This document shows positions 8,633 to 15,991 of a stretch of 64,000 bases of DNA, one piece after another (position 1 is the first letter of the stretch; every line of letters starts with the position of its first letter). The DNA is taken from assembly GCF_000802245.2 (NCBI RefSeq), contig NZ_CP021080.1, positions 5,890,001-5,954,000 of the forward strand. Direction: 5' to 3'. The DNA is from Streptomyces pluripotens. Its GTDB lineage: Bacteria; Actinomycetota; Actinomycetes; Streptomycetales; Streptomycetaceae. Below the pieces are notes generated by a model. That model ran no database searches, was not told the origin of the DNA, and worked only from the letters and a program-made list of their open reading frames with translations. The translations under genes and the position numbers were made by a program.

Positions 8633-9490
8633 TCAGGTGCACGCCAGTATGAAGGGCTCGCCGGCTGCCGGTCGGAAACCATCGGTCCGGTCGGCGAAAT
8701 AGCGCGCGGTGATCTCCTCGGTGGAGACGTACTGGGCCTCGCGGAACCCGGCCTCCCGGGCGAGGCCCAGTATCGCGTCGGGGGTGAAGTAGCTGCGGAA
8801 GTGCACCCGGGGCCCCGGCATCGGCTTGCCGGCGGCAGCGTGCGCGTCGGGGTCTTCCGGTTCGTCGAAGGCGGTGGGCAGGACGAAGGTCATCGCCAGC
8901 GTCGAGCCGGCGGCGGCTCGCGCGGCCTGACGCAGGGTGTCCCGCACCGCCTCCTCGCTGAGGTACATGGTGACGCCGGCGCACGCCAGCACCGCGGGCC
9001 GGTCCGGGTCGAAGCCGTTCTCGACCAGCCGGTCCCACCACACGTCACCGCTCTCGAAGTCGACCGGCACCCAGCGCAGCCACTTCGGGGAGCCATGGCC
9101 GAGTTCGGCCAGCCGCCGCCGCTTCCACTCCTGCGTCGCGGGCTGGTCGATCTCGAACACCCTTAGCCGGCTGCCGTATTCGGGTCGGCGCTGGACGAAG
9201 GTGTCCAGTCCGGCGCCGAGGATCACGTACTGGGTCACGCCGGCGGCGCACCGCTCGGCCACCAGGTCCTCGACGAACCGGGCCCGGGCCACCACGCCGG
9301 CCCGGAATCCGCGCATCCCGTCCCCGGCCATGTCCGGACGTCGGCGCCAGTCCTCGCCGGGGGAGACCAGACGCAGTCCGATCTCGTCTTCGACCACATG
9401 CGGTGGTGCGTCGGCCTGCACATGCAGGGCCCGCCAGAGGGCCACCCGCACGGCGGTTTCGTCCGGCACCTTCGTCTTCTCGGCAGGCAC
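8633..9490 (-). CDS. LCM-family SAM methyltransferase, copy 2
   Basis: 285 residues from GTG 9490, the same length as its convergent neighbour and clearly its paralogue: VRVALWRALHVQADAPPHVVEDE, RFVEDLVAER, QYVILGAGLDTFVQRR and CAGVTMYLSEEA. I chose GTG 9490 because AGAGGAA precedes it at good spacing and the alignment with the other copies starts there; the longer frame to 9727 adds non-homologous residues and runs over a regulatory site. The StrR-type box at 9636-9663 lies about 150 bases upstream, shared with the divergent P450 gene. Substrate unassigned: carboxylate or phenolic oxygen. Confidence 0.87.
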   Translation of the reverse strand: MPAEKTKVPDETAVRVALWRALHVQADAPPHVVEDEIGLRLVSPGEDWRRRPDMAGDGMRGFRAGVVARARFVEDLVAERCAAGVTQYVILGAGLDTFVQRRPEYGSRLRVFEIDQPATQEWKRRRLAELGHGSPKWLRWVPVDFESGDVWWDRLVENGFDPDRPAVLACAGVTMYLSEEAVRDTLRQAARAAAGSTLAMTFVLPTAFDEPEDPDAHAAAGKPMPGPRVHFRSYFTPDAILGLAREAGFREAQYVSTEEITARYFADRTDGFRPAAGEPFILACT

Positions 9491-9635
9491 GATGTATTCC
9501 TCTCGGGGATCGGTGAAGAATGCGTACGTGGGGGAGTGGGGCGGTCGCGGTTTCGAGTTTCGAGACCCCCGGATATACCCGTCAAGCCGACGACGAGCAC
9601 TTCGGCAGGGTGGGGGCAGGTGCGCTTTCCGACGG

Positions 9636-9663
9636 TCGACTGGGGAGTTTCCCCAGTCGGACG
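9636..9663. promoter_or_regulatory. StrR-type operator box 1 (LCM copy 2 / P450 divergent promoter)
   Basis: Reads GTCGACTG-N11-CAGTCGGA. The six central bases of each arm (CGACTG/CAGTCG) are perfectly paired, with an 11-base spacer GGGAGTTTCCC that is itself nearly symmetric. The geometry equals the known StrR site (GACTG-N11-CAGTC). It lies inside the 304-base divergent promoter between the methyltransferase (start 9490) and P450 (start 9795), so it could control both directions. Confidence 0.8.
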
Positions 9664-9794
9664 GCCGGACGCCGTCCTGATCCGCTGTTCCTTGCCAGCC
9701 GTCAACCAAGCGTCCTATAAACGCCATTGACTGTATGCCAGCGTCCGACGGTGCTCTCGATGTGCCGCCTTCCGACAGGACGGGATGAATTCCA

Positions 9795-11027
9795 ATGGTC
9801 GACCGGGAAACGTCACCACCGACGACGAGCGTGGCCGAGAACGGACAGCCCTACGCTTTCGACCCGTTCGCAGCGGGGGTTTCTGACGACCCCTATCCGC
9901 ACTACGCGAAACTACGCGCGACACACCCGGTGTACCTGCACCCGGCGGGTTTCTGGATCGTCAGCAGGCACGCCGACGTGGTCGACCTGCTGCGGGCCGG
10001 ACACTCGGTGGAGGACGACAACGTCACCAAGAGCAGGATCCATGCCCTGTCCATGATGGACCAGGATCCACCGGACCACACCCGGCTCCGCAGGCTGCTC
10101 ACCAAGGTGTTCACCGAACGCGCCATCAACAGGCTCGCCCCGCTGATCACCGGCCTCGTCGACCAGGCACTGGACCGCGTCGAACGCCGGGCGGCCGAGC
10201 ACGGCCAAGCCGACCTGGTCAGCGAACTGGCTTATCCGTTACCGCTGTTGGTGATCTGCGACATGCTCGGCATGGAGGCCGACTACCACTGGCTGAGGGA
10301 GCGGGCCGAGGTCCTGGCGCATTCGCTGGAGCCGGTCGCCGAGCCGACCCCGGAACTCATCAAGGCCATCGAGACGGCCGAGACCGAACTCGTCGACCGG
10401 GTCGCCGCCGTGATCGAGGACAAGCGCCGGGCCCCCGCCCGGGAGGAGCCGGACCTGTTGACCCAGTTGATCCGGGCCGAGGACGGTGGCGACGTACTCA
10501 GCGACGAGGAACTGATCGCCCAGGTGGTGCTGCTGTACCTGGCCGGCTATGCGACCACCATGAACCTGCTGGCCAACGGCGTGGTGGCGCTGCTCCGCCA
10601 CCCCGCGCAGCTCCGACTGCTGCGCGAGCGCCCGGACCTGGACGCCAACGCGGCCGACGAACTACTGAGGTACGACACCTCGGTGCAGTACTCGCGTCGG
10701 ATCACCCTCTCGCCCCACGAGGCCAGTGGCACGGTCATCCCCGCGGGGGCGACGGTGCTGGCCGGCCTGGCCTCGGCCAACCGCGACGAGGAGGTCTTCG
10801 GCCCGTCTGCGGCAGAGCTACGGCTGGATCGGCCGAACGCCCGCAGACACGTCTCCTTCGGCGGTGGGCCGCACCACTGTCTGGGGGCCGCACTGGCGCG
10901 GCTGGAGGCCCGGATCGCCATCGGCCGCCTGGTGCGTCGGTTCGACCGGCTGGCACTGGCCGACGAGATCGTCTGGCAGCGGCTGATGATCACGAGGGGC
11001 CCGGTCTCCGTGCCGGTTACGGTGTGA
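9795..11027 (+). CDS. Cytochrome P450 with an unusual I helix
   Basis: A 410-residue soluble bacterial P450. The haem loop SFGGGPHHCLG puts the cysteine ligand at about residue 362, and DELLRY gives the ExxR pair. The I-helix reads A250-G-Y-A-T-T255: the acidic residue that normally precedes the catalytic threonine pair in AGxDT/AGxET is alanine. That residue takes part in oxygen activation, so its loss suggests altered chemistry or substrate-assisted protonation. Codon 149 is a TTA, the rare leucine codon read by the bldA tRNA in Streptomyces. The gene is driven from a promoter with a StrR-type box and ends at a large terminator. Possible roles are aryl hydroxylation or coupling in the alkaloid pathway. 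Likely redox partners are the reductase at 15992 and the ferredoxin at 48504. Confidence 0.9.
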   Translation: MVDRETSPPTTSVAENGQPYAFDPFAAGVSDDPYPHYAKLRATHPVYLHPAGFWIVSRHADVVDLLRAGHSVEDDNVTKSRIHALSMMDQDPPDHTRLRRLLTKVFTERAINRLAPLITGLVDQALDRVERRAAEHGQADLVSELAYPLPLLVICDMLGMEADYHWLRERAEVLAHSLEPVAEPTPELIKAIETAETELVDRVAAVIEDKRRAPAREEPDLLTQLIRAEDGGDVLSDEELIAQVVLLYLAGYATTMNLLANGVVALLRHPAQLRLLRERPDLDANAADELLRYDTSVQYSRRITLSPHEASGTVIPAGATVLAGLASANRDEEVFGPSAAELRLDRPNARRHVSFGGGPHHCLGAALARLEARIAIGRLVRRFDRLALADEIVWQRLMITRGPVSVPVTV

Positions 11028-11058
11028 GGCGGACCGTCCTCGCGTCCTGACGCGCGCG

Positions 11059-11107
11059 CCATGGCCCTGGCCCGGTCCCCGTTTCGGGGACCGGGCCAGG
11101 GCCATGG
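11059..11107. terminator. Very long bidirectional hairpin
   Basis: A perfect 23-base inverted repeat (11059-11081 with 11085-11107) and a 3-base TTT loop, between the convergent P450 and O-methyltransferase genes, ending 5 bases from the methyltransferase stop. Confidence 0.85.
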
Positions 11108-11111
11108 TGTG

Positions 11112-12158
11112 TCACCGGGGCTTGTAGCCCGACTGGAGGTTGAGGCCGCCGCTGGCGGCCAGCCGCACCGGCTTGGCGGGCCGAAGGCCGGCGGCGCGCT
11201 GCCAGGAAGCCATCTGCGACGGCGACCAGGTGCCGGACTCGCTGGCCAGTGCGAAGTAGAAATCCCGCAGCGCAGCCAGCTGCTGGGTCTTGCCCCCGCC
11301 GCTGGCGGCGGGGAACTCGGCGATGGTGTAGGCCCCGCCGGGGCGCAGGGCCCGGGCCACCTTGGCGGTGAGTTCGCGGTTCTGCTCATCGCTGAAGTGG
11401 TGCGCGACGCCGATGATCACCACCGTGTCGTAGCATTCCTCGCCGAAGTCGTCGGTCAGGGCGTTGCCGGCCTGGTGGCGCACCCGGTCGCCCATCCCCT
11501 CCTCGGCCAGCAGCGGGGCGGCGTGCCGTACGGCGTCGGGCAGGTCGAAGACGACGGCGCGGAGCGAGGGGTGGCGGCGGCACAGCGCGACCGAGTAGGC
11601 CCCGTGCGAGCCGCCGATGTCCAGCATGTCGGTGGCCCCCTCGGGTACCGGAATGGCCTTGGCCACCATGTTCGTCTGACCGGTCGTCAGGCACTTCATG
11701 CCGCGCTGGTAGGAGTCCCACACTTCGTCGCTCATGCCGGTGTGGAAGTCCAGGGGCCTCCCGCTGCGCAGGTACTCGTCGGCCCGCTGCATGAGCCCTA
11801 GCTCGTAGTAATGCAGCATCAGCTTGTCGTTCACCGCGTGCGGACTCGTGGTGACCAGCCATTTGCGGGACAGCGGGCTCAACTCGTACTGATCACCCCT
11901 GGTGCGCAGATATCCTGACGCCGCCAGCGCGGGCAGCAGTTTCGCGGTGCTGTCGGGGTGGGTGCCGCAGCTGGCCGCTATCTTTTCGGCGGTGGCCGGG
12001 CCGGCGGCCAGTGCGTCGAAGAGGCCGACCTTGACGGCCGCCATGATGGCGTGGGCGTAGGTGCCTGCTACCTGGGTGTCGAGGACGGGCCGCGCGATCA
12101 AATTGAACTTGACCAGCAGCCATTCAAGTGGATTGCTTGCCATTAAGCCGAATCGCAT
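11112..12158 (-). CDS. O-methyltransferase, family 2 (winged-helix plus SAM domain)
   Basis: A 348-residue enzyme of the plant-COMT-like/hydroxyneurosporene methyltransferase family. An N-terminal dimerisation and winged-helix region (AHAIMAAVKVGLFDALA; TAEKIAASCGTHPDSTAKLLPALAAS) is followed by the SAM fold, with MLDIGGSHGAYSVALC near residue 188 and RPGGAYTIAEF near 280. Such enzymes methylate phenolic hydroxyls, fitting the methoxy groups of a streptonigrin-type product. ATG 12158 is preceded by TATGCT with exactly six bases between, and no ribosome site is visible, so the message may be leaderless. In that case codon 5 is TTA. An alternative start at 12143 would avoid the TTA. Confidence 0.85.
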   Translation of the reverse strand: MRFGLMASNPLEWLLVKFNLIARPVLDTQVAGTYAHAIMAAVKVGLFDALAAGPATAEKIAASCGTHPDSTAKLLPALAASGYLRTRGDQYELSPLSRKWLVTTSPHAVNDKLMLHYYELGLMQRADEYLRSGRPLDFHTGMSDEVWDSYQRGMKCLTTGQTNMVAKAIPVPEGATDMLDIGGSHGAYSVALCRRHPSLRAVVFDLPDAVRHAAPLLAEEGMGDRVRHQAGNALTDDFGEECYDTVVIIGVAHHFSDEQNRELTAKVARALRPGGAYTIAEFPAASGGGKTQQLAALRDFYFALASESGTWSPSQMASWQRAAGLRPAKPVRLAASGGLNLQSGYKPR

Positions 12159-12194
12159 TGGCCGAGCATAACGCGGGGTGTCCGGCTGTGGTAA
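12159..12194 (-). promoter_or_regulatory. Candidate leaderless promoter of the O-methyltransferase
   Basis: On the minus strand, TTACCA (12194-12189), an 18-base spacer, TATGCT (12170-12165), then six bases to the ATG at 12158. This places the likely transcription start at the initiation codon. Confidence 0.5.
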
Positions 12195-12637
12195 CTCATC
12201 TGCGTCGGTGAACTGCCGCTTACGTGTTGGGTGGTTCGCATCACCTATTCATTCCCGCCACTTCCCGCCACACATTTCTGCGCGACGTGGGAAGACCCTG
12301 CGGGTGCGCCGGTCGCTCGATTCGGTCCTGCGTTGTTCGACAGCGGGTGGGCCGTTCTGGGGGTTCGTCCGCCGTTCCTGGAATCTTCCGCCGCTCTTGC
12401 CCACCGGGTTGCGCGACGCCGTCCGGAGGGCGGTGCCCGCGTCGAGCGTGCCGGACCGTGTCGGGCGCCGCGTCCGGTGAAGGGGGCTCCGGCCGGGGTG
12501 ACCGGTGCGGACGCGTGGGCGGAGTGGGCGGAGGGCGTGCCGCGGCGAACGAGGACGGCCGGGAGGGCCCTGAGAGCGACGAGGGGCTCCCCCTCCCCGG
12601 TCGTGGGGCCCCCTTGGAGGCACGCCGTGCGCGATGG
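12195..12637. other. Gap without a recognisable gene
   Basis: About 440 bases between the O-methyltransferase promoter and the RHH promoter. Open frames exist on both strands but their translations are arginine/proline-rich and resemble no family. No StrR-type box or strong hairpin was seen. Confidence 0.5.
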
Positions 12638-12674
12638 TTGGCAGCCCGTCCGCGGCGTGCTAGCTTGCTAGCAT
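12638..12674 (+). promoter_or_regulatory. Leaderless promoter with tandem GCTAGC octamers (RHH autoregulation site)
   Basis: TTGGCA (12638-12643), 17 bases, TAGCTT (12661-12666), six bases, ATG 12673. Two tandem octamers, GCTAGCTT (12659-12666) and GCTAGCAT (12667-12674), cover the -10 element and the start codon. The same octamers recur at 13526 and 44041. Tandem short repeats over a promoter are typical operators of RHH repressors. Confidence 0.65.
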
Positions 12675-12846
12675 GACTGCTGAGAATGTGAGGCAGTTCA
12701 ACGTCTACCTGCCGGTGGATCTGATCCGGCAGGTGAAGCATTACGCCATCGACCGCGAACTGTCGCTGTCGGCGCTGGTTGCCGAGGCGCTGCGTTGTTA
12801 TCTCGCCGAGCGCCAGGGTAACGATGAAGACCGAACCGTTTCATGA
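12673..12846 (+). CDS. Small ribbon-helix-helix DNA-binding protein
   Basis: 57 residues. [10 protein letters not shown] forms the DNA-contacting beta-strand, [13 protein letters not shown] helix 1, then [15 protein letters not shown] helix 2: a CopG/Arc-like RHH fold and little else. It should dimerise and bind tandem repeats cooperatively. The start codon sits inside a pair of GCTAGC octamers, so it probably represses itself. The stop is 13 bases before the VOC gene, with AGAGG in between, so the two are co-transcribed. No toxin partner is visible, which argues against a toxin-antitoxin pair. Likely role: repressor of self-protection genes (this operon, the MFS exporter at 13557, and possibly DoxX at 43461). 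How a ligand would be sensed is not evident. Confidence 0.85.
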   Translation: MTAENVRQFNVYLPVDLIRQVKHYAIDRELSLSALVAEALRCYLAERQGNDEDRTVS

Positions 12847-12859
12847 GAGGAATTCAGAC

Positions 12860-13204
12860 ATGACGACCCGGGGTGTCGAAGGCGTCTACGTCGAGACCCA
12901 CAGCTGGGGGAAGATGGCCAAGTTCCTGGAGTCGCTGGGCTACAAGGTGGAATTCGCCACCGAGCACGGCTCCGGGATGCTCAAGCATGACGACGGGCCG
13001 TACTTCGTCGTCGGCGAGATCCCTCAGGACCGTGATCCGCAGGTGCAGCTCGTCCTCCGCGTCGCGGACGCGGAGACCTTCCAGCCCGACCCGGTTGTCG
13101 AGGTGGTCTCCCCGTTCGAGGAGACCCACTACGGCACCCAGCGGATGGTGGTGCGCGACCCGGACGGGCGGGAATGGAGCATCGAGGCGCCGCTCAAGGG
13201 CTGA
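12860..13204 (+). CDS. VOC-superfamily protein (glyoxalase/bleomycin-resistance fold)
   Basis: A 114-residue single VOC module. The beta-alpha-beta units are recognisable as GVYVETHSWGKMAKFLESLGYKVEF and later RMVVRDPDGREWSIEAP, the usual C-terminal strand. Proteins of this size often act as dimers that bind and sequester antibiotics, or as small metal-dependent enzymes. It is co-transcribed with the RHH repressor and stands directly before the exporter, which favours a drug-binding resistance role. The N-terminal metal ligand is not obvious, consistent with sequestration rather than catalysis, though I cannot exclude an enzymatic step. Confidence 0.8.
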   Translation: MTTRGVEGVYVETHSWGKMAKFLESLGYKVEFATEHGSGMLKHDDGPYFVVGEIPQDRDPQVQLVLRVADAETFQPDPVVEVVSPFEETHYGTQRMVVRDPDGREWSIEAPLKG

Positions 13205-13287
13205 GCGGCCACCGCCGGGCGGGAGTGTGCCGCCGGCCGCCGTGCTCCGGTGGTAACCCCCGACGTGCGACGCACTCCCGTCTCGCT

Positions 13288-13323
13288 GAACGCCCCCGAT
13301 CACCTTCGGTGTCGGGGGCGTTC
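13288..13323 (+). terminator. Hairpin terminator after the RHH-VOC operon
   Basis: A perfect 12-base repeat (13288-13299 with 13312-13323) with a small inner CACC/GGTG stem, followed by CCCCTTTT. It lies about 80 bases after the VOC stop. Confidence 0.75.
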
Positions 13324-13519
13324 CCCTTTTCCGGCGCGTGAAAAGGGCCGAAACGATGGTGGTTCCGGTGAATGCGCTGGGAATATGGTCCACCGACGCG
13401 GTGCCTCCTTATGCACGGTGGAAAGCTTTCGAACGGGGTGGCGAATTCCTGTAGGGGTGGATCGGCGGAAAACGGCCCTGGGGAAGTGGCCGACTACCGA
13501 CCTCGTCTTGCGTGGCCGC

Positions 13520-13557
13520 TTGCGGGCGAGCATGCTAGCAACCTAGCCTAGTAGCCA
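13520..13557 (+). promoter_or_regulatory. Exporter promoter with four tandem octamers
   Basis: TTGCGG (13520-13525), 18 bases, TAGCCT (13544-13549), seven bases, ATG 13557. Four contiguous octamers cover this region: GCGAGCAT (13526), GCTAGCAA (13534), CCTAGCCT (13542) and AGTAGCCA (13550). Central ones match the GCTAGC units before the RHH gene. The likely transcript is leaderless. Confidence 0.65.
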
Positions 13558-15044
13558 TGAAAAAGGATGCGGGGTTATCGATGGTCAGCGAAGCAGACGC
13601 GGCCAGGGCGGCAGACGCCTCGGCGTCGTCCGTACCGCCGCAGCGTGGTCTCGGCATGCTCGTCGTCATGATCGGCGTGCTCATCTCCGCGGTCGACGGA
13701 ACGATCGTGGTGCTCGCCCTCCCGGCGATCGAGGAGGACCTGAACATCAGCTTGTCCGCGGTCACATGGGTGGTTGTCGGCTACCTCCTCGTGGTCACCG
13801 TGCTCTCCACGCAGCTGGGCCGGTTCGGTGACATGTTCGGCCGGGTGCGCATGTACAAAGCCGGCTTCCTGGTGTTCACCTTCGGCTCGGTGCTCTGTGC
13901 CATGGCCTGGAACGCGCCGAGCATCATCGGCTTCCGGCTCCTGCAGGGCGTCGGCGCCGCACTGATCGCGGCCAACAGCGGCGCGATCATCTCGGAGCTC
14001 TACGCACCGAAGGAACGCGGCCGTGCCTACGGCTTGAACGCCTTCGGTTTCTCCTTCGGGTCGGTCCTCGGCGTCCTGCTCGGTGGCGTCATGGTGACCT
14101 ATGTGTCGTGGCAGTGGATCTTCTGGATCAACGTGCCCATCGGCGTCGTCGCGCTGGTGCTGGCGCAGCGGGTGCTGCGCGACCGCAGCGAGCGGCAGCG
14201 CCGGAAGTTCGACTTCGCCGGCATGATCACGCTGGGCCTGGGCCTCTTCGGGGTGCTCTGGGCGATGACCGGATTGGCGTCCCGCCCGCTCGACGGCACG
14301 ATGATCGGGTTCCTGGTCGGCGGCCTCGCACTCCTGGTGGTGTTCGTCTTCGTCGAACTGAAGCAGACGGAGCCGACCCTCGACCTGTCCCTGTTCCGCA
14401 TCCCGACGATGGCGCCCTCGCTGCTGGCCTCGCTGCTCCAGGGCGTCGGCAGTTTCGCGGTGCTCTTCCTGGTCATCATGTACCTCCAGGGCACGCGCGG
14501 GATGGATCCCATCGACGCGTCGATGCTGCTGGTTCCGGGCTATGTGATCGGTGCGGTGGTGGGGCCCTACGCCGGACGGCTCACCGACAAGCTCGGGTCG
14601 GTCATCCCCGCGACCCTGGGGCTCGGCATCTCGGTCATCGCGATGGTGATCTTCGCCCAGATGACCGCGACGAGCAGCCTGTGGCTGGCCGCGATCGGCA
14701 ACCTCGTGATCATGATCGGCGGCAGTTTCTTCTTCCCGGCCAACAGCACCGCCGTGATGAAGGCGTCCCCGCCCGACCGGCTGGGCATCGCCTCCGGTGT
14801 GCTGCGCACCTTCTCCAGCATCGGCATGGTCTTCTCCTTCACCACGGCCATGCTCGTGGCCTCGCACTCGATCCCGCGGAACCTGGCGTTCGCCATCTTC
14901 GTTGGCACCAGCAAGCTGGACGGCCGGCTCGCGACCGCCTTCGCCGAGGGTCTGAAGGCGGCCTTCTACACCATGATGGGGATCATGGTCCTCGCGGCGA
15001 TCTGCTCCGCCCTCCGCGGCGCGGGCCGCAAGGACCGCGCATAG
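13557..15044 (+). CDS. MFS drug exporter, DHA2 (14-helix) family
   Basis: 495 residues, with many hydrophobic segments consistent with 14 transmembrane helices. Family motifs include LDEDLN-like IEEDLNISLSAVTWVVVGYLL, GRFGDMFGRVRMY (motif A after helix 2), RLLQGVGAALIAANSGAI (motif B/C region) and GSVLGVLLGGVMV. It is a proton-driven drug efflux pump, probably exporting the product. The start at 13557 abuts the octamer operator and would make the message leaderless; codon 7 is then TTA, so translation would depend on bldA. ATG 13581 is an alternative lacking that codon but has no good ribosome site. Control by the neighbouring RHH protein is inferred from the shared octamers. Confidence 0.9.
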   Translation: MKKDAGLSMVSEADAARAADASASSVPPQRGLGMLVVMIGVLISAVDGTIVVLALPAIEEDLNISLSAVTWVVVGYLLVVTVLSTQLGRFGDMFGRVRMYKAGFLVFTFGSVLCAMAWNAPSIIGFRLLQGVGAALIAANSGAIISELYAPKERGRAYGLNAFGFSFGSVLGVLLGGVMVTYVSWQWIFWINVPIGVVALVLAQRVLRDRSERQRRKFDFAGMITLGLGLFGVLWAMTGLASRPLDGTMIGFLVGGLALLVVFVFVELKQTEPTLDLSLFRIPTMAPSLLASLLQGVGSFAVLFLVIMYLQGTRGMDPIDASMLLVPGYVIGAVVGPYAGRLTDKLGSVIPATLGLGISVIAMVIFAQMTATSSLWLAAIGNLVIMIGGSFFFPANSTAVMKASPPDRLGIASGVLRTFSSIGMVFSFTTAMLVASHSIPRNLAFAIFVGTSKLDGRLATAFAEGLKAAFYTMMGIMVLAAICSALRGAGRKDRA

Positions 15045-15224
15045 CGGAACCGGTCGCGCCGCAGGGGGAACGCCTCTTGGACCCCAGCGCCGCAACAGGC
15101 AGCGTCCGCCCCGTCGCGACGTCTCGCGCGGGCAGACGTCGCCGGCCGCGGTACTGGTGCCGGGGCTCGCGCACCCGTGACGGCGGGCAGCACGGCAACT
15201 GTCGACCGACTAGTTCGCGGGAGA

Positions 15225-15845
15225 ATGGTGATCAGGACAGCGACGTCGGAGCCACCCGAGGCCACGCGTACCACCGTACTGATCGCAGGTGACCACCCGA
15301 TCTACCGATCCGGGTTGCGCATCCTGCTCGACGAGGTGGAGTCGTTCCACGTCGTCGGTGAGTCCGGAACGGGTTCAGACGTGGTGGCCATGGCGCACAC
15401 GCTGCGCCCCCAGGTCGTGGTGATGGACATCGTCCAGCCCGGCCAGAGCATCGCCGAGGTGATCAGCCCGATCACCGGCTGTTGCCCGGACACGGCCGTA
15501 CTCATCATCTCTTCACTCGATGACCGGGAGGCCCTGCTCTCCGCGATGCACGCCGGGGCCCGCGGCTATCTCCTCAACGGCGCCCGATGGCAGGACCTGG
15601 TGCTCGCGGTGGAGATGGTGCGCGCGGGCGGCCTGGTTTTCGATTCCTACGCTTCCGAGTGGGTATTGGAGAACCTCAGCCGGACGCTGTCGTCCGGAGC
15701 ACGTCGCTCGGAGCCGGAGCCCTGTCGGTGCGACATGCTCAAGCTGGTCCGGTACGACGGTTCGGCCGGGTCCGCGGGAACCCGGCTGCCCGGTGTGCGC
15801 CGCACGCCGACGCGGGTCGGGGCCCGGCCCATCACACGGCTCTGA
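15225..15845 (+). CDS. Receiver-only response regulator, degenerate and lacking an HTH
   Basis: About 206 residues from ATG 15225 (GTG 15177 also possible). The first 150 form a NarL/LuxR-type receiver: TVLIAGDHPIYRSGLRILLD, phospho-acceptor Asp68 in VVVMDIVQPG, and IISSLDD with the conserved serine. Two key features are altered. The acidic pair before the metal site reads GDH, and the conserved lysine of the LLK motif is replaced by Asn (GYLLNGAR). After residue 150 there is an arginine- and cysteine-containing tail instead of the LuxR helix-turn-helix. It probably arose from a NarL-type regulator and may act by protein contact or ligand binding, as atypical receivers do in some antibiotic clusters. 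No kinase is nearby. Confidence 0.75.
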   Translation: MVIRTATSEPPEATRTTVLIAGDHPIYRSGLRILLDEVESFHVVGESGTGSDVVAMAHTLRPQVVVMDIVQPGQSIAEVISPITGCCPDTAVLIISSLDDREALLSAMHAGARGYLLNGARWQDLVLAVEMVRAGGLVFDSYASEWVLENLSRTLSSGARRSEPEPCRCDMLKLVRYDGSAGSAGTRLPGVRRTPTRVGARPITRL

Positions 15846-15885
15846 CGGACGGGGCGGAAAGAAAGCACCGGGCGGGAAATTCAGG

Positions 15886-15916
15886 TGTCCGACTGGGGAA
15901 AATCCCCAGTCGGGCC
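15886..15916. promoter_or_regulatory. StrR-type operator box 2 (reductase operon)
   Basis: TGTCCGACTG (15886-15895), spacer GGGAAAATCCC (15896-15906), CAGTCGGGCC. Seven bases of each arm next to the spacer pair perfectly (CCGACTG/CAGTCGG). It lies about 75 bases before the reductase start, in a good position for an activator. Confidence 0.85.
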
Positions 15917-15991
15917 CGCGTACGCGACCAAGGGCTCGCACGGTAGCGTTGAAAGTAATTTCTCGTCGCACTTCACGAAGCGAGGACGACG

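Noticed and set aside
12673..13204. RHH gene as antitoxin of a toxin-antitoxin pair
   Set aside because: The downstream partner is a VOC-fold protein, not a toxin family, and the operator recurs at an exporter, which fits a resistance regulator better.
13575..15095. 506-codon minus-strand open frame opposite the exporter
   Set aside because: The plus-strand frame has clear MFS motifs and transmembrane pattern; the reverse frame is a charged low-complexity shadow.
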